Numbered from the stretch's first letter, positions 15,037 to 21,546 are shown. The stretch: 23,401 nucleotides of DNA from Nitrospiraceae bacterium (GCA_005800255.1 SYGW01000025.1:1-23401), one strand, 5' to 3'. The notes: generated by a model not told the origin, from the sequence alone. Program-made: numbers and translations.

Positions 15037-15237
15037 ATGCAGGTCAAAATCAATGGCAAAGCAGAAGAGATTCCTGGAGGAACCGTCCTTGACCTCCTCC
15101 AGGCCAAAAAGATCGAACCACAAATGGTTGCGGTCGAAGTCAACGACACGATGTTAGACCGTGAGCACCTCGCCACCACCAGCCTGAATGACGGCGACCG
15201 GGTCGAGTTCTTGTTCTATATGGGAGGTGGCCGGTGA
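15037..15237 (+). CDS. thiS: ThiS-like sulfur carrier protein ending Gly-Gly-Gly-Arg
   Basis: A 66-residue ubiquitin-fold sulfur carrier. MQVKINGKAEEIPGGTVLDL, MVAVEVNDTMLDREH and the LNDGDRVEFLFYMGGG end are all ThiS-family features. Carriers are adenylated at a C-terminal Gly-Gly and turned into thiocarboxylates. Here Arg66 follows Gly63-Gly65, so one residue should have to be removed first. Known parallels are HcyS of Wolinella (a terminal Ala removed by HcyD) and QbsE, both trimmed by metalloproteases; a JAMM protease closes this cluster. Thiamine synthesis is possible, but no thiG, thiH or thiC is nearby. TAGGAG lies 5 nt before ATG 15037. The stop overlaps the next start (GTGA), and the Gly codons supply that gene's ribosome binding site. 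Confidence 0.9.
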   Translation: MQVKINGKAEEIPGGTVLDLLQAKKIEPQMVAVEVNDTMLDREHLATTSLNDGDRVEFLFYMGGGR

Positions 15238-16163
15238 CGATGCCGCTGCACAAAGACATTACGGAACTGATCGGACGGACTCCCCTCGTGCGTCTGAACC
15301 GGCTGTCCCCGGCGGGCGGAGCTTCGATCTACGGGAAGGTCGAATTCTTCAATCCTGGCGGAAGCATCAAGGACCGGATCTGCCTCAACATGATCAACGA
15401 GGCGGAACGACTGGGCCACTTGAAGCCGGGCGGCACGATCGTCGAGCCGACCAGCGGCAACACCGGGATCGGACTGGCCTTGGTCGCAGCGGTCCGTGGC
15501 TATAAGCTGATCCTCGTGATGCCGGAGAGCATGAGTATGGAGCGGGCCAGTCTCTTATCGTCCTATGGCGCGCAGCTCGTCTTGACCCCGGCCTGGGAAG
15601 GGATGAAGGGCTCGATTCGCGAGGCGGAAAGCATCATCTCGCAGAATCCCTCGTACTTCATGCCAGATCAGTTTTCGAATCCGGCTAATCCGGCCATGCA
15701 CAAGAAGACCACGGCGCTCGAGATTCTGGAAGCGCTGGAGGGAAAGGTCGATGCCTTCGTGGCGGCTGTGGGCACGGGCGGCACCATCACCGGCTGCGGG
15801 GAACTGTTCAAGGAACGGAATCCCAACGTGAAGATCATTGCGGTGGAGCCGGCCGGCTCGCCGGTCTTATCGGGCGGAGAGCCGGGGCCCCACAAGATTC
15901 AGGGCATCGGCGCGGGGTTCATCCCGAAAGTCTTGAACCGGGCCATTCTGAATCGCGTGATCACGGTGACCGACGACGAGGCCTATCAAACGGCCAAGCA
16001 GCTGTCGAAGAAGGAAGGCCTCCTGGTGGGCATCTCCGCCGGAGCCAACATGTATGCCTCGCAGAAAGTGGCCCAGGAACTCGGGCCGGGCAAGAACGTC
16101 GTCACCATCCTCTGCGATACAGGCGAACGGTATATCAGCATCGAAAAGTATTTTAACATTTAG
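15234..16163 (+). CDS. cysK: Cysteine synthase (PLP-dependent, CysK-like)
   Basis: A 309-residue fold-type II PLP enzyme that makes cysteine by replacing the leaving group of an activated serine. Lys46 in NPGGSIKDR binds PLP, TSGNTG (73-78) is the substrate loop, and GTGGTITG (180-187) holds the phosphate. The GMKGSIREAE segment is closer to CysK than to mycobacterial CysM. The normal CysK substrate is O-acetylserine with free sulfide. CysM instead accepts sulfur from thiocarboxylated CysO on O-phosphoserine. The carrier genes here make the second mode plausible, but the sequence does not settle it. GTG 15234 is favoured over ATG 15240 by the GGAGG site 6 nt upstream and the GTGA overlap. Confidence 0.93.
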   Translation: MTMPLHKDITELIGRTPLVRLNRLSPAGGASIYGKVEFFNPGGSIKDRICLNMINEAERLGHLKPGGTIVEPTSGNTGIGLALVAAVRGYKLILVMPESMSMERASLLSSYGAQLVLTPAWEGMKGSIREAESIISQNPSYFMPDQFSNPANPAMHKKTTALEILEALEGKVDAFVAAVGTGGTITGCGELFKERNPNVKIIAVEPAGSPVLSGGEPGPHKIQGIGAGFIPKVLNRAILNRVITVTDDEAYQTAKQLSKKEGLLVGISAGANMYASQKVAQELGPGKNVVTILCDTGERYISIEKYFNI

Positions 16164-16244
16164 CGTGAGACGCAAAACGTAAGACGTAAAAGGTGCGGGG
16201 CGCCTTCGAGCAGAAAGCTCCCTTTCACGTTTAACGGGGCCAGT
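16164..16244. repeat. Intergenic imperfect hairpin before the first moeB-like gene
   Basis: CGTAAGACGTAAAAGG (16178-16193) and CCTTTCACGTTTAACG (16221-16236) pair at 13 of 16 positions. The arms are built from degenerate ACGTRAA-like units. It ends TAACGGGGCC just before ATGGAA, exactly as the spacer before the second moeB-like gene does. It may be an RNA stem or an old duplication scar. Confidence 0.6.
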
Positions 16245-17057
16245 ATGGAATTTACCGAAGATCAAATATCCCGCTACAGCCGGCATATCCTGTTGCCCGA
16301 GGTCGGCGGCAAGGGACAGAAGAAGATCGCCAAGGCCAAGATCCTCCTGGTCGGAGCGGGAGGCCTCGGCTCGCCGGCCGCCCTCTATTTGGCTGCGGCC
16401 GGGATCGGGCACATCGGCCTCATCGACAGCGATGTGGTGGACCTGACCAATCTCCAACGCCAGATCCTGCACCATACGTCGGATGTCGGGCGGCCCAAGG
16501 TCCTCTCGGGCAAAGAAAAGATCCAGGGCTTGAACCCCGACGTCCAGGTCTCGATGTACGAAGAGCGGCTGACAGCCGGCAATGCGCTGAAGATCATCGG
16601 CGACTACGACGTCGTCATCGACGGGGTCGATAACTTCACGGCCAAGTTCCTGATCAACGACGCCTGTTTCTTTGCCGGGAAGCCGCTGGTCCATGGCGGC
16701 ATCCTGCGTTTCGACGGGCGGGTGACGACCATTGTGCCGAAGCAGTCCGCCTGTTATCGTTGCGTCTTCAAGACTCCGCCGCCAGCAGGCCTGGTCGCCT
16801 CCTGCCAGGAGGCCGGTGTAATCGGCGTGTTGGCCGGCATCATCGGCACGATTCAAGCGACGGAAGCCTTGAAGCTGATCCTGGACATCGGGCAGCCGCT
16901 CACGAACCGGCTCCTGGATTTCGATGCGCGCAAGACGCAGTTTAGAGAAATCAAAGTGAAACGGAATCCCGATTGCGCGCTCTGCGGCGCGCACCCGACG
17001 ATTACCGAGCTGTTCGACGACGGCGATCCGTTTGCTGGCTGTACTGTCCGGCCATAA
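16245..17057 (+). CDS. moeB: MoeB/ThiF-family E1-like adenylyltransferase, copy 1
   Basis: A 270-residue E1-like enzyme that uses ATP to adenylate the C-terminal Gly of a small sulfur carrier. The nucleotide motif is LLVGAGGLGSP (Gly37-Ser43), with the QRQ loop (71-73), the catalytic Asp129 region DGVDNF, and zinc ligands Cys170-x2-Cys173 and Cys244-x2-Cys247. Cys187 in SCQEAG sits in the mobile crossover region. There is no rhodanese domain, so sulfur must arrive from elsewhere, perhaps as free sulfide. It is between the cysteine synthase and threonine synthase genes. A second copy lies at 18944 with about half of its residues alike by eye, starting with the same MExTExQIxRYSR opening. Which carrier each serves is unknown. 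Confidence 0.93.
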   Translation: MEFTEDQISRYSRHILLPEVGGKGQKKIAKAKILLVGAGGLGSPAALYLAAAGIGHIGLIDSDVVDLTNLQRQILHHTSDVGRPKVLSGKEKIQGLNPDVQVSMYEERLTAGNALKIIGDYDVVIDGVDNFTAKFLINDACFFAGKPLVHGGILRFDGRVTTIVPKQSACYRCVFKTPPPAGLVASCQEAGVIGVLAGIIGTIQATEALKLILDIGQPLTNRLLDFDARKTQFREIKVKRNPDCALCGAHPTITELFDDGDPFAGCTVRP

Positions 17058-17090
17058 CCCTATGACGTTGTGACGTAAGGTGGAGGCACC

Positions 17091-18341
17091 ATGGCGAAGA
17101 TGAAAGCGCTAGTTTGTCGCGAGTGCGCAAAAGAATATCCGACAAAGGCGATCCACGTCTGCGAGATGTGCTTTGGCCCCCTCGAAGTGAAGTACAACTA
17201 CGAGGAAATCAAAAAGAGCATTTCCCGCAAGAAGATCCAGGACGGGCCGCTGAGCATCTGGCGCTACGCCGATCTCCTGCCCGTGGAGGGGCCGAACTTT
17301 CTCGGTTCCCATGCCGGGATGACGCCGCTGGTGCGCGCCAAAAATCTTGGCGCCTTTCTTGGACTGGACGAGCTCTATATCAAGAATGATACGGTGAACC
17401 ACCCGACCCTCTCGTTCAAAGACCGTGTGGTCGCGGTCGCCATCACCAGGGCGCGCGAACTGGGATTTGAAACCATCGCCTGCGCCTCGACCGGCAACCT
17501 GGCCAATTCCGTCGCAGCCCATGCGGCTGCCGCCGGCATGCGCGCCTACGTGTTCATTCCCGGCGACCTTGAAGCGGCCAAGGTGCTCGGCAACTTGATC
17601 TACAAGCCGAACGTGGTCGAGGTCGAAGGCAACTACGACGACGTCAACCGCCTCTGCAGCGAGATCGCCGGCGAATATCCCTGGGCCTTCGTCAACATCA
17701 ACGTGCGCCCCTACTACGCGGAAGGCTCCAAGACCCTCGCCTACGAAACCGTGGAGCAACTCGGCTGGCGCACGCCGGATCAAGTGGTCATTCCGATGGC
17801 CTCCGGCTCGCTCCTGACCAAGATCTGGAAGGGCCTCCATGAAATGAAGACCCTGGGCCTGGTCGACGAGGTGCGCACCAGGATCAACGGCGCGCAGGCC
17901 GAAGGCTGCTCCCCCATTTCCACGGCCTTCAAAGCGGGACGGGACTTCTTCAAGCCGGTGAAACCGAAGACCATCGCCAAGTCCCTGGCCATCGGCAACC
18001 CGGCCGACGGCTACTACGCGCTCAAAGCCACCGCCGAGAGCAAGGGCGCCATGGACATGGTGACGGACGAGGAAGTGGTCGAAGGGATCAAACTGCTGGC
18101 GCAAACAGAAGGCATCTTCGCGGAAACGGCCGGCGGGGTCACGATCGGCGTGCTGCAGAAACTGGTCAAGCAGGGCACGATCAAGAAAGGCGACGTCACG
18201 GTCGCCTATATCACCGGCAACGGATTGAAGACGCAGGAAGCGGTGCTCGATGCGGTCGGCAGGCCGCACCGCATTCAGCCGAGCCTCGCGAGCTTCGAGA
18301 AAACCTTTAAGATGGGGAAAAATGGTGGTGGTGACGCATGA
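17091..18341 (+). CDS. thrC: Threonine synthase (zinc-ribbon type)
   Basis: A 416-residue fold-type II PLP enzyme. It opens with a rubredoxin-like zinc ribbon, Cys9-x2-Cys12 and Cys24-x2-Cys27. Lys110 in HPTLSFKDR binds PLP. ASTGNLANSVAAHAA contacts the cofactor, and the phosphate loop is VIPMASGSLL. The usual reaction converts O-phosphohomoserine to threonine. Its place between an E1 enzyme and a CysO-like carrier, with an ATGA overlap to the carrier, raises the possibility that it or a relative uses the carrier's sulfur to make homocysteine from phosphohomoserine. That is a hypothesis only; ordinary threonine synthesis is the default. GGTGGAGG (17079-17086) lies 4 nt before ATG 17091. Confidence 0.93.
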   Translation: MAKMKALVCRECAKEYPTKAIHVCEMCFGPLEVKYNYEEIKKSISRKKIQDGPLSIWRYADLLPVEGPNFLGSHAGMTPLVRAKNLGAFLGLDELYIKNDTVNHPTLSFKDRVVAVAITRARELGFETIACASTGNLANSVAAHAAAAGMRAYVFIPGDLEAAKVLGNLIYKPNVVEVEGNYDDVNRLCSEIAGEYPWAFVNINVRPYYAEGSKTLAYETVEQLGWRTPDQVVIPMASGSLLTKIWKGLHEMKTLGLVDEVRTRINGAQAEGCSPISTAFKAGRDFFKPVKPKTIAKSLAIGNPADGYYALKATAESKGAMDMVTDEEVVEGIKLLAQTEGIFAETAGGVTIGVLQKLVKQGTIKKGDVTVAYITGNGLKTQEAVLDAVGRPHRIQPSLASFEKTFKMGKNGGGDA

Positions 18342-18610
18342 TTAAAGTTCGCATTCCAACCCCGCTCCGGCCCCTCACGAAGGGACTCGGAGAGGTCGAG
18401 ACAGACGCCGCAAGCATCACGGCAATGATCGATACCTTGAACAGCGCCCATCCCGGGATCAAGGATCGCCTCTGCGACGACAGCGGTGAGCTTCGCCGTT
18501 TCGTGAATATTTACGTCAACGAGGAAGACATTCGCTTCCTTAAGGGCAAAGAGACCTCGCTCAAACACGGCGACGAAGTTTCGATTGTGCCAGCCATTGC
18601 AGGAGGCTAG
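18338..18610 (+). CDS. cysO: CysO-like MoaD/ThiS-family sulfur carrier ending Gly-Gly
   Basis: A 90-residue carrier whose C-terminal half (RRFVNIYVNEEDIRFLKG, then DEVSIVPAIAGG) closely follows my memory of mycobacterial CysO, including the Ala-Gly-Gly end and the RIPTPLRPLTKG start. It ends exactly in Gly89-Gly90, so unlike the 15037 carrier it needs no trimming. In Mycobacterium thiocarboxylated CysO gives sulfur to CysM, and the Mec+ protease frees cysteine. ATG 18338 overlaps the threonine synthase stop (ATGA). Its last codons (GGA GGC) form the AGGAGG ribosome binding site of the next gene. Confidence 0.92.
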   Translation: MIKVRIPTPLRPLTKGLGEVETDAASITAMIDTLNSAHPGIKDRLCDDSGELRRFVNIYVNEEDIRFLKGKETSLKHGDEVSIVPAIAGG

Positions 18611-18612
18611 TC

Positions 18613-18852
18613 ATGGCAAGCGTGAAAGTGCATATCCGGTTTCCGGAAGACAAAATCAAAGAGCCGGTCATCTATCAGATCGGACACGAGTTCAAGGTGG
18701 TCACGAACGTCCGGCGAGCGGACGTGCGGGAAACGACCGGCTGGATGGATGTCGAGCTAACCGGAGAGAGCGGAGAAGTCGAACGAGCAGTGGCAGCCCT
18801 TCGCAAGAAGGGCGTCATTGTCGACCCGATCGAACTGGATAACGCGACGTGA
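18613..18852 (+). CDS. NIL-domain protein
   Basis: A 79-residue protein made of a single NIL domain (ferredoxin-like fold): SVKVHIRFPEDKIKEPVIYQ, then FKVVTNVRRADVRETTGWMDVEL, then the helix EVERAVAALRKKGVIVDPIE. NIL domains occur at the end of the MetN methionine-transport ATPase, where they bind methionine. They are also fused to ferredoxins in the archaeal/bacterial homocysteine-forming system with COG1900 proteins. Here the domain stands alone, so it may sense methionine or take part in sulfur insertion. AGGAGG (18601-18606) lies 6 nt upstream of ATG 18613. The spacer after it carries a degenerate hairpin. Confidence 0.88.
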   Translation: MASVKVHIRFPEDKIKEPVIYQIGHEFKVVTNVRRADVRETTGWMDVELTGESGEVERAVAALRKKGVIVDPIELDNAT

Positions 18853-18943
18853 AACGCGAGACGCAACACGTGAACGGGACAGGACGCATCGAGGCCTCCT
18901 CCTTCACGTTTCACCTTTCACGTTTTACGTGTAACGGGGCCCC
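18853..18943. repeat. Intergenic imperfect hairpin before the second moeB-like gene
   Basis: The left part CGCGAGACGCAACACGTGAA pairs with TTCACGTTTCACCTTTCACG on the right at 14 of 20 positions. ACGTGAA/TTCACGT units recur, and TAACGGGGCC precedes ATGGAA, as in the 16164-16244 spacer. No promoter is evident, and the operon probably reads through. Confidence 0.55.
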
Positions 18944-19747
18944 ATGGAACTGACAGAGCAACAGATTCAACGATACAGCCGCCAAATCATCCTCAACGAG
19001 ATGGGCGGCAAGGGCCAGATAAAGTTGAGCAAGGCAAAAGTCTTGTTGATCGGCGCAGGCGGGCTTGGCTCCCCTGCCGGACTCTATCTCGCGGCGGCCG
19101 GCATCGGCACCATCGGGTTGGTCGACGGCGATGTCGTCGACCTCTCGAATTTGCAACGGCAGATCATGCACTCGACCGCCACAGTGGGCATGCCGAAGGT
19201 GGAGTCAGGCCGCAAGACCCTCTCGGCGATCAATCCGGAAATCACGATCAAGACCTATCACCAGAACGTGGATAGCGACAACATTCTTGCGCTGGTGTCC
19301 GACTATGACATCGTGCTGGACGGGTCCGATAACTTTGCAACGCGTTTCCTCGTGAACGACGCCTGCTTCTTCGTCAAGAAAACGCTGATCTCCTCCAGCA
19401 TGTTCCGGTTCGAGGGGCAACTGACCACGATTAAACCCCATGCAGGCTACCCCTGCTACCGCTGCCTCTATCCGGAGCCGCCTCCTGCCGGATTGGTCCC
19501 GAATTGCCAAGAGGCCGGCGTTCTTGGGGTCCTCGCCGGGACTATGGGTATCCTGCAAGCATCGGAAGCGATCAAGGAGATTCTCGGCATCGGCGAAACC
19601 ATGGCTGACCGGCTGATGATTTACGACGCCCTGGAGATGAAGTTCAGGAAGGTCCGCCGCCCCAAGGATCCGGACTGCCGTCTCTGCGGGCCGAAGCCCA
19701 CTATCATGGACTTGAAGAGTGATTACACCGTCTCCTGCACGATCTAA
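18944..19747 (+). CDS. moeB: MoeB/ThiF-family E1-like adenylyltransferase, copy 2
   Basis: A 267-residue E1-like enzyme with the same layout as copy 1: LLIGAGGLGSP (Gly37-Ser43), QRQ (71-73), DGSDNF with Asp129, zinc ligands Cys171, Cys174, Cys245 and Cys248, and Cys188 in NCQEAG. The two copies keep all catalytic and zinc positions and differ mainly on surfaces and after residue 250, where this one ends DLKSDYTVSCTI. They are probably old paralogues, each possibly dedicated to one of the two carriers. It stands between the NIL gene and the JAMM protease, which favours pairing with the CysO-like carrier. Confidence 0.93.
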   Translation: MELTEQQIQRYSRQIILNEMGGKGQIKLSKAKVLLIGAGGLGSPAGLYLAAAGIGTIGLVDGDVVDLSNLQRQIMHSTATVGMPKVESGRKTLSAINPEITIKTYHQNVDSDNILALVSDYDIVLDGSDNFATRFLVNDACFFVKKTLISSSMFRFEGQLTTIKPHAGYPCYRCLYPEPPPAGLVPNCQEAGVLGVLAGTMGILQASEAIKEILGIGETMADRLMIYDALEMKFRKVRRPKDPDCRLCGPKPTIMDLKSDYTVSCTI

Positions 19748-19774
19748 GGAAGCCACGTCAGACTGTCACGCCCA

Positions 19775-20293
19775 ATGAGCACCCCTCTTCAGATTTCCCA
19801 AGCAATCCTCGACGACATGGTCGCTCATGCGAAGGAGCTCGATCCCTACGAATGTTGCGGACTCCTGGCCGGCACCAACGGCGCCGTCACCCAGATCTAT
19901 CGAATCAAGAACATCGTGGCGCTGGAGGGAGCAGAGAAACTGTCCTCCTTCGACCCGGCGAAGGCGGCGCATCTGGAACGGCTCTCGCCGGCTGAACGGG
20001 CCGAGATCGCCTTCGTGATGGATATGGCGGACTTTTCCGCTGCCAAGAAGGACATTCGGAACAAGGGCCTGGACCTCCAAGTGGTCTACCATTCCCATCC
20101 GCACGACCCGGCTCGCCCTTCCGTCACCGACATCAAGATCGCCACCGAATACGAAGAGATCTGGCCGAAAATCAACCTACCCATTCCGGCCTATCTACTC
20201 GTATCGCTCATGGAGAAGTCGAAGCCGGATATTCGCTGCTATTGGATCAAGGGCGGAACGGTCACGCAGGCGCAGATTACGACCGCGCCCTAA
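19775..20293 (+). CDS. JAMM/Mec+-type zinc metalloprotease
   Basis: A 172-residue JAB/MPN+ protease. Glu26 in PYECCGLLAG is the general base, and the zinc motif is His106-x-His108-x7-Ser116-x2-Asp119 in HSHPHDPARPSVTDI. All catalytic residues are present. Mec+ in Mycobacterium cuts cysteine from CysO, and HcyD in Wolinella both trims the carrier and releases homocysteine. With a Gly-Gly-ended and a Gly-Gly-Gly-Arg-ended carrier in the same cluster, this enzyme may do both jobs. No strong ribosome binding site lies directly before ATG 19775; AAGGAAG is about 20 nt upstream. It is the last gene of the cluster. Confidence 0.92.
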   Translation: MSTPLQISQAILDDMVAHAKELDPYECCGLLAGTNGAVTQIYRIKNIVALEGAEKLSSFDPAKAAHLERLSPAERAEIAFVMDMADFSAAKKDIRNKGLDLQVVYHSHPHDPARPSVTDIKIATEYEEIWPKINLPIPAYLLVSLMEKSKPDIRCYWIKGGTVTQAQITTAP

Positions 20294-20367
20294 AGGCTGG
20301 CTTCTGGTCTATTTGGTCCCTCTGCCGATCTAGCCAAAACTGACTAAAAAGACCCAGCATTTCTACT

Positions 20368-20396
20368 TTGTTTTCTCGATACATGAATGAGATAAT
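20368..20396 (+). promoter_or_regulatory. Predicted promoter of the small exported protein gene
   Basis: -35 TTGTTT (20368-20373), 17-nt spacer, -10 GATAAT (20391-20396), followed by AGAAGGAG (20417-20424) and ATG 20433. It separates this gene from the sulfur-carrier cluster. Confidence 0.5.
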
Positions 20397-20432
20397 GCCG
20401 GCCTGATCGACTTCACAGAAGGAGCGCTCGTC

Positions 20433-20771
20433 ATGCCAGATATGCGTACGACTCTTCTCGCTGCCGCCTTCAGCCTCTCCCTCTTCACCCTGACCGCTTC
20501 GCCAAGCGTCGCCGAAGACAAAAGCTTCTACAGCCCCGTCATTTATGTCGATGCCGAAAACCACCGCATTCTGATTTCCACGCTCGGATCGGTCTTTTAC
20601 ATCGATGTGCCGGAAGCCGCGCGGCCTTATATGGAGAAGCTGCAGGTTTCTAGCCTGGTGGACTTCGTCGTCGAAATGCGCGGAGAGGGTCAGATGCCCC
20701 TGATCAAAACCTGGAAGGTGAAATCCGGGGAGTCGGCCTGCATCTACTTCAACGGGAAAGAGTGCAGGTAG
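20433..20771 (+). CDS. Small exported protein, function unknown
   Basis: A 112-residue protein with a signal peptide (about 1-27, LLAAAFSLSLFTLTASPSVA, cleavage likely before EDK). ATG 20433 is preferred over ATG 20442 because AGAAGGAG lies 8 nt before it. The mature part is about 85 residues and strand-rich (SPVIYVDAENHRILISTLGS, LVDFVVEMRGEGQMPLIKTW), with two Cys near the end (SACIYFNGKECR) that could form a disulfide. It reads like a small OB- or beta-barrel-type periplasmic protein. I do not recognise the family. It has its own promoter and is followed by repeat copy B. Confidence 0.75.
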   Translation: MPDMRTTLLAAAFSLSLFTLTASPSVAEDKSFYSPVIYVDAENHRILISTLGSVFYIDVPEAARPYMEKLQVSSLVDFVVEMRGEGQMPLIKTWKVKSGESACIYFNGKECR

Positions 20772-20794
20772 GGCTAGAATCATCCACCGCTAGG

Positions 20795-20918
20795 GAGGCT
20801 GTTCAAAAATCCCGTTCAGCGAGGCCGCAGCCGATGGAAGCACCGGAGGCGTAGCCTCTGGCTACGTTGAGGATGCTTTCGAGCAAGAACGAAGCTGACG
20901 GGATTTTTCAACAGCCTC
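20795..20918 (-). repeat. Dispersed palindromic repeat, copy B (124 bp)
   Basis: The 21-nt ends are complementary at 20 of 21 positions; the left end starts GAGGCTGTTCAAAAATC and the right end closes GATTTTTCAACAGCCTC. A central hairpin GTAGCC-TCT-GGCTAC lies at 20851-20865. Orientation is opposite to copy A. It lies between convergent genes, and its right end overlaps the stop codon of the minus-strand gene at 20917 by two bases. Confidence 0.88.
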
Positions 20919-21126
20919 ACTCAGAACTGCCGAGCATGTCGTCGATAAGCGGCCGATTGATATCGGTACAGCCCATGCAGATCGTGTCGAACAGCGATTC
21001 ATGGTCAGCCACGAAATTCCTGGCGTCAGTTAATTTCTCTTCCATGACCTGTTCATAGCACGTTTCGCAGAGCATCATCAGCCCGCGAGAGACAGATACG
21101 GTTTTCCTGCCTGTACTTCCAGCCAT
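20917..21126 (-). CDS. Small protein with two CxxC pairs
   Basis: A 69-residue protein with Cys20-x2-Cys23 (LCETCYEQ) and Cys50-x2-Cys53 (ICMGCTDI), a likely zinc site. The middle is helical (VMEEKLTDARNFVADHESLF). ATG 21126 lies 6 nt after the stop of the upstream small Cys gene, so coupling is likely. Its stop codon is partly formed by the end of repeat copy B. The family is not recognised. Confidence 0.65.
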   Translation of the reverse strand: MAGSTGRKTVSVSRGLMMLCETCYEQVMEEKLTDARNFVADHESLFDTICMGCTDINRPLIDDMLGSSE

Positions 21127-21132
21127 CGCGAA

Positions 21133-21327
21133 CTACACCGACCCTTTCTGCCTCGCCAGCCAAAAATCTTCGGCTTCGAGATCAATCTCACAGACGGGAC
21201 ATTCATAAACCGTTTCACCGGCCGGAAGCTGAATTTCAGTCCGATCGATTCGCCCGCGGCAAACATGATAGAACCGCCCGCGCGCGTCTTCGTTGTCCAA
21301 CGGATCGCTTTCGTAAATCAGCACCAT
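21133..21327 (-). CDS. Small Cys-containing protein, 64 residues
   Basis: ATG 21327 has GGGAGAG a few nt upstream and a promoter at 21353-21382. Residues His21, Cys23, Cys43 and Cys46 (YHVCRG and YECPVCEIDL) could bind zinc in a half-ribbon arrangement. The C-terminus is FWLARQKGSV. The protein is acidic overall. It precedes another small CxxC protein by 6 nt, and the pair may act together. No family is recognised. Confidence 0.68.
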   Translation of the reverse strand: MVLIYESDPLDNEDARGRFYHVCRGRIDRTEIQLPAGETVYECPVCEIDLEAEDFWLARQKGSV

Positions 21328-21352
21328 CGCTCTCTCCCCCCACGTGAAACTT

Positions 21353-21382
21353 AGTATACCGACGAGTACAATCTATCCGCAA
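21353..21382 (-). promoter_or_regulatory. Predicted promoter of the small Cys-protein pair
   Basis: Minus strand: -35 TTGCGG (21382-21377), 18-nt spacer, -10 TATACT (21358-21353). The start near 21346 leaves a leader of about 20 nt carrying GGGGGAGAG. Confidence 0.5.
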
Positions 21383-21424
21383 CGGCCGTCGCCCCAGAAC
21401 TAGCGGCGCCATGCAAAGAGCTAA

Positions 21425-21546
21425 CAGGATGCTCAAAATACCGTCAGCAAGGCCGCAGGCGAATCGAAACCGGAGGCGTACCCTTGGGGTACGTTGAGGA
21501 TTTCGGTGAGCCGAGAACGAAGCTGGTGGGCTTTTTCAGCATCCTG
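21425..21546 (-). repeat. Dispersed palindromic repeat, copy C (122 bp)
   Basis: The ends are CAGGATGCTCAAAA (left) and TTTTCAGCATCCTG (right), complementary at 13 of 14 positions, with the mismatch at the same place as in copy B. A central hairpin GTACCC-TTG-GGGTAC lies at 21478-21492. Orientation is as copy B. The right end is 3 nt from the stop codon of the ABC exporter gene. Confidence 0.88.

Noticed and set aside
15867..16994. 375-codon minus-strand open frame
   Set aside because: It spans antisense to the end of cysK, the spacer and most of moeB copy 1; no motif, and both sense genes are well supported.
17109..18269. 386-codon minus-strand open frame
   Set aside because: It is antisense to threonine synthase, which has a full set of PLP and zinc-ribbon motifs; the product is shadow-like with no domain.
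7769..21546. CRISPR array or insertion sequence as the source of the repeats
   Set aside because: Copies are single, kilobases apart, about 123 bp, palindromic and carry no open frame or regular spacers.
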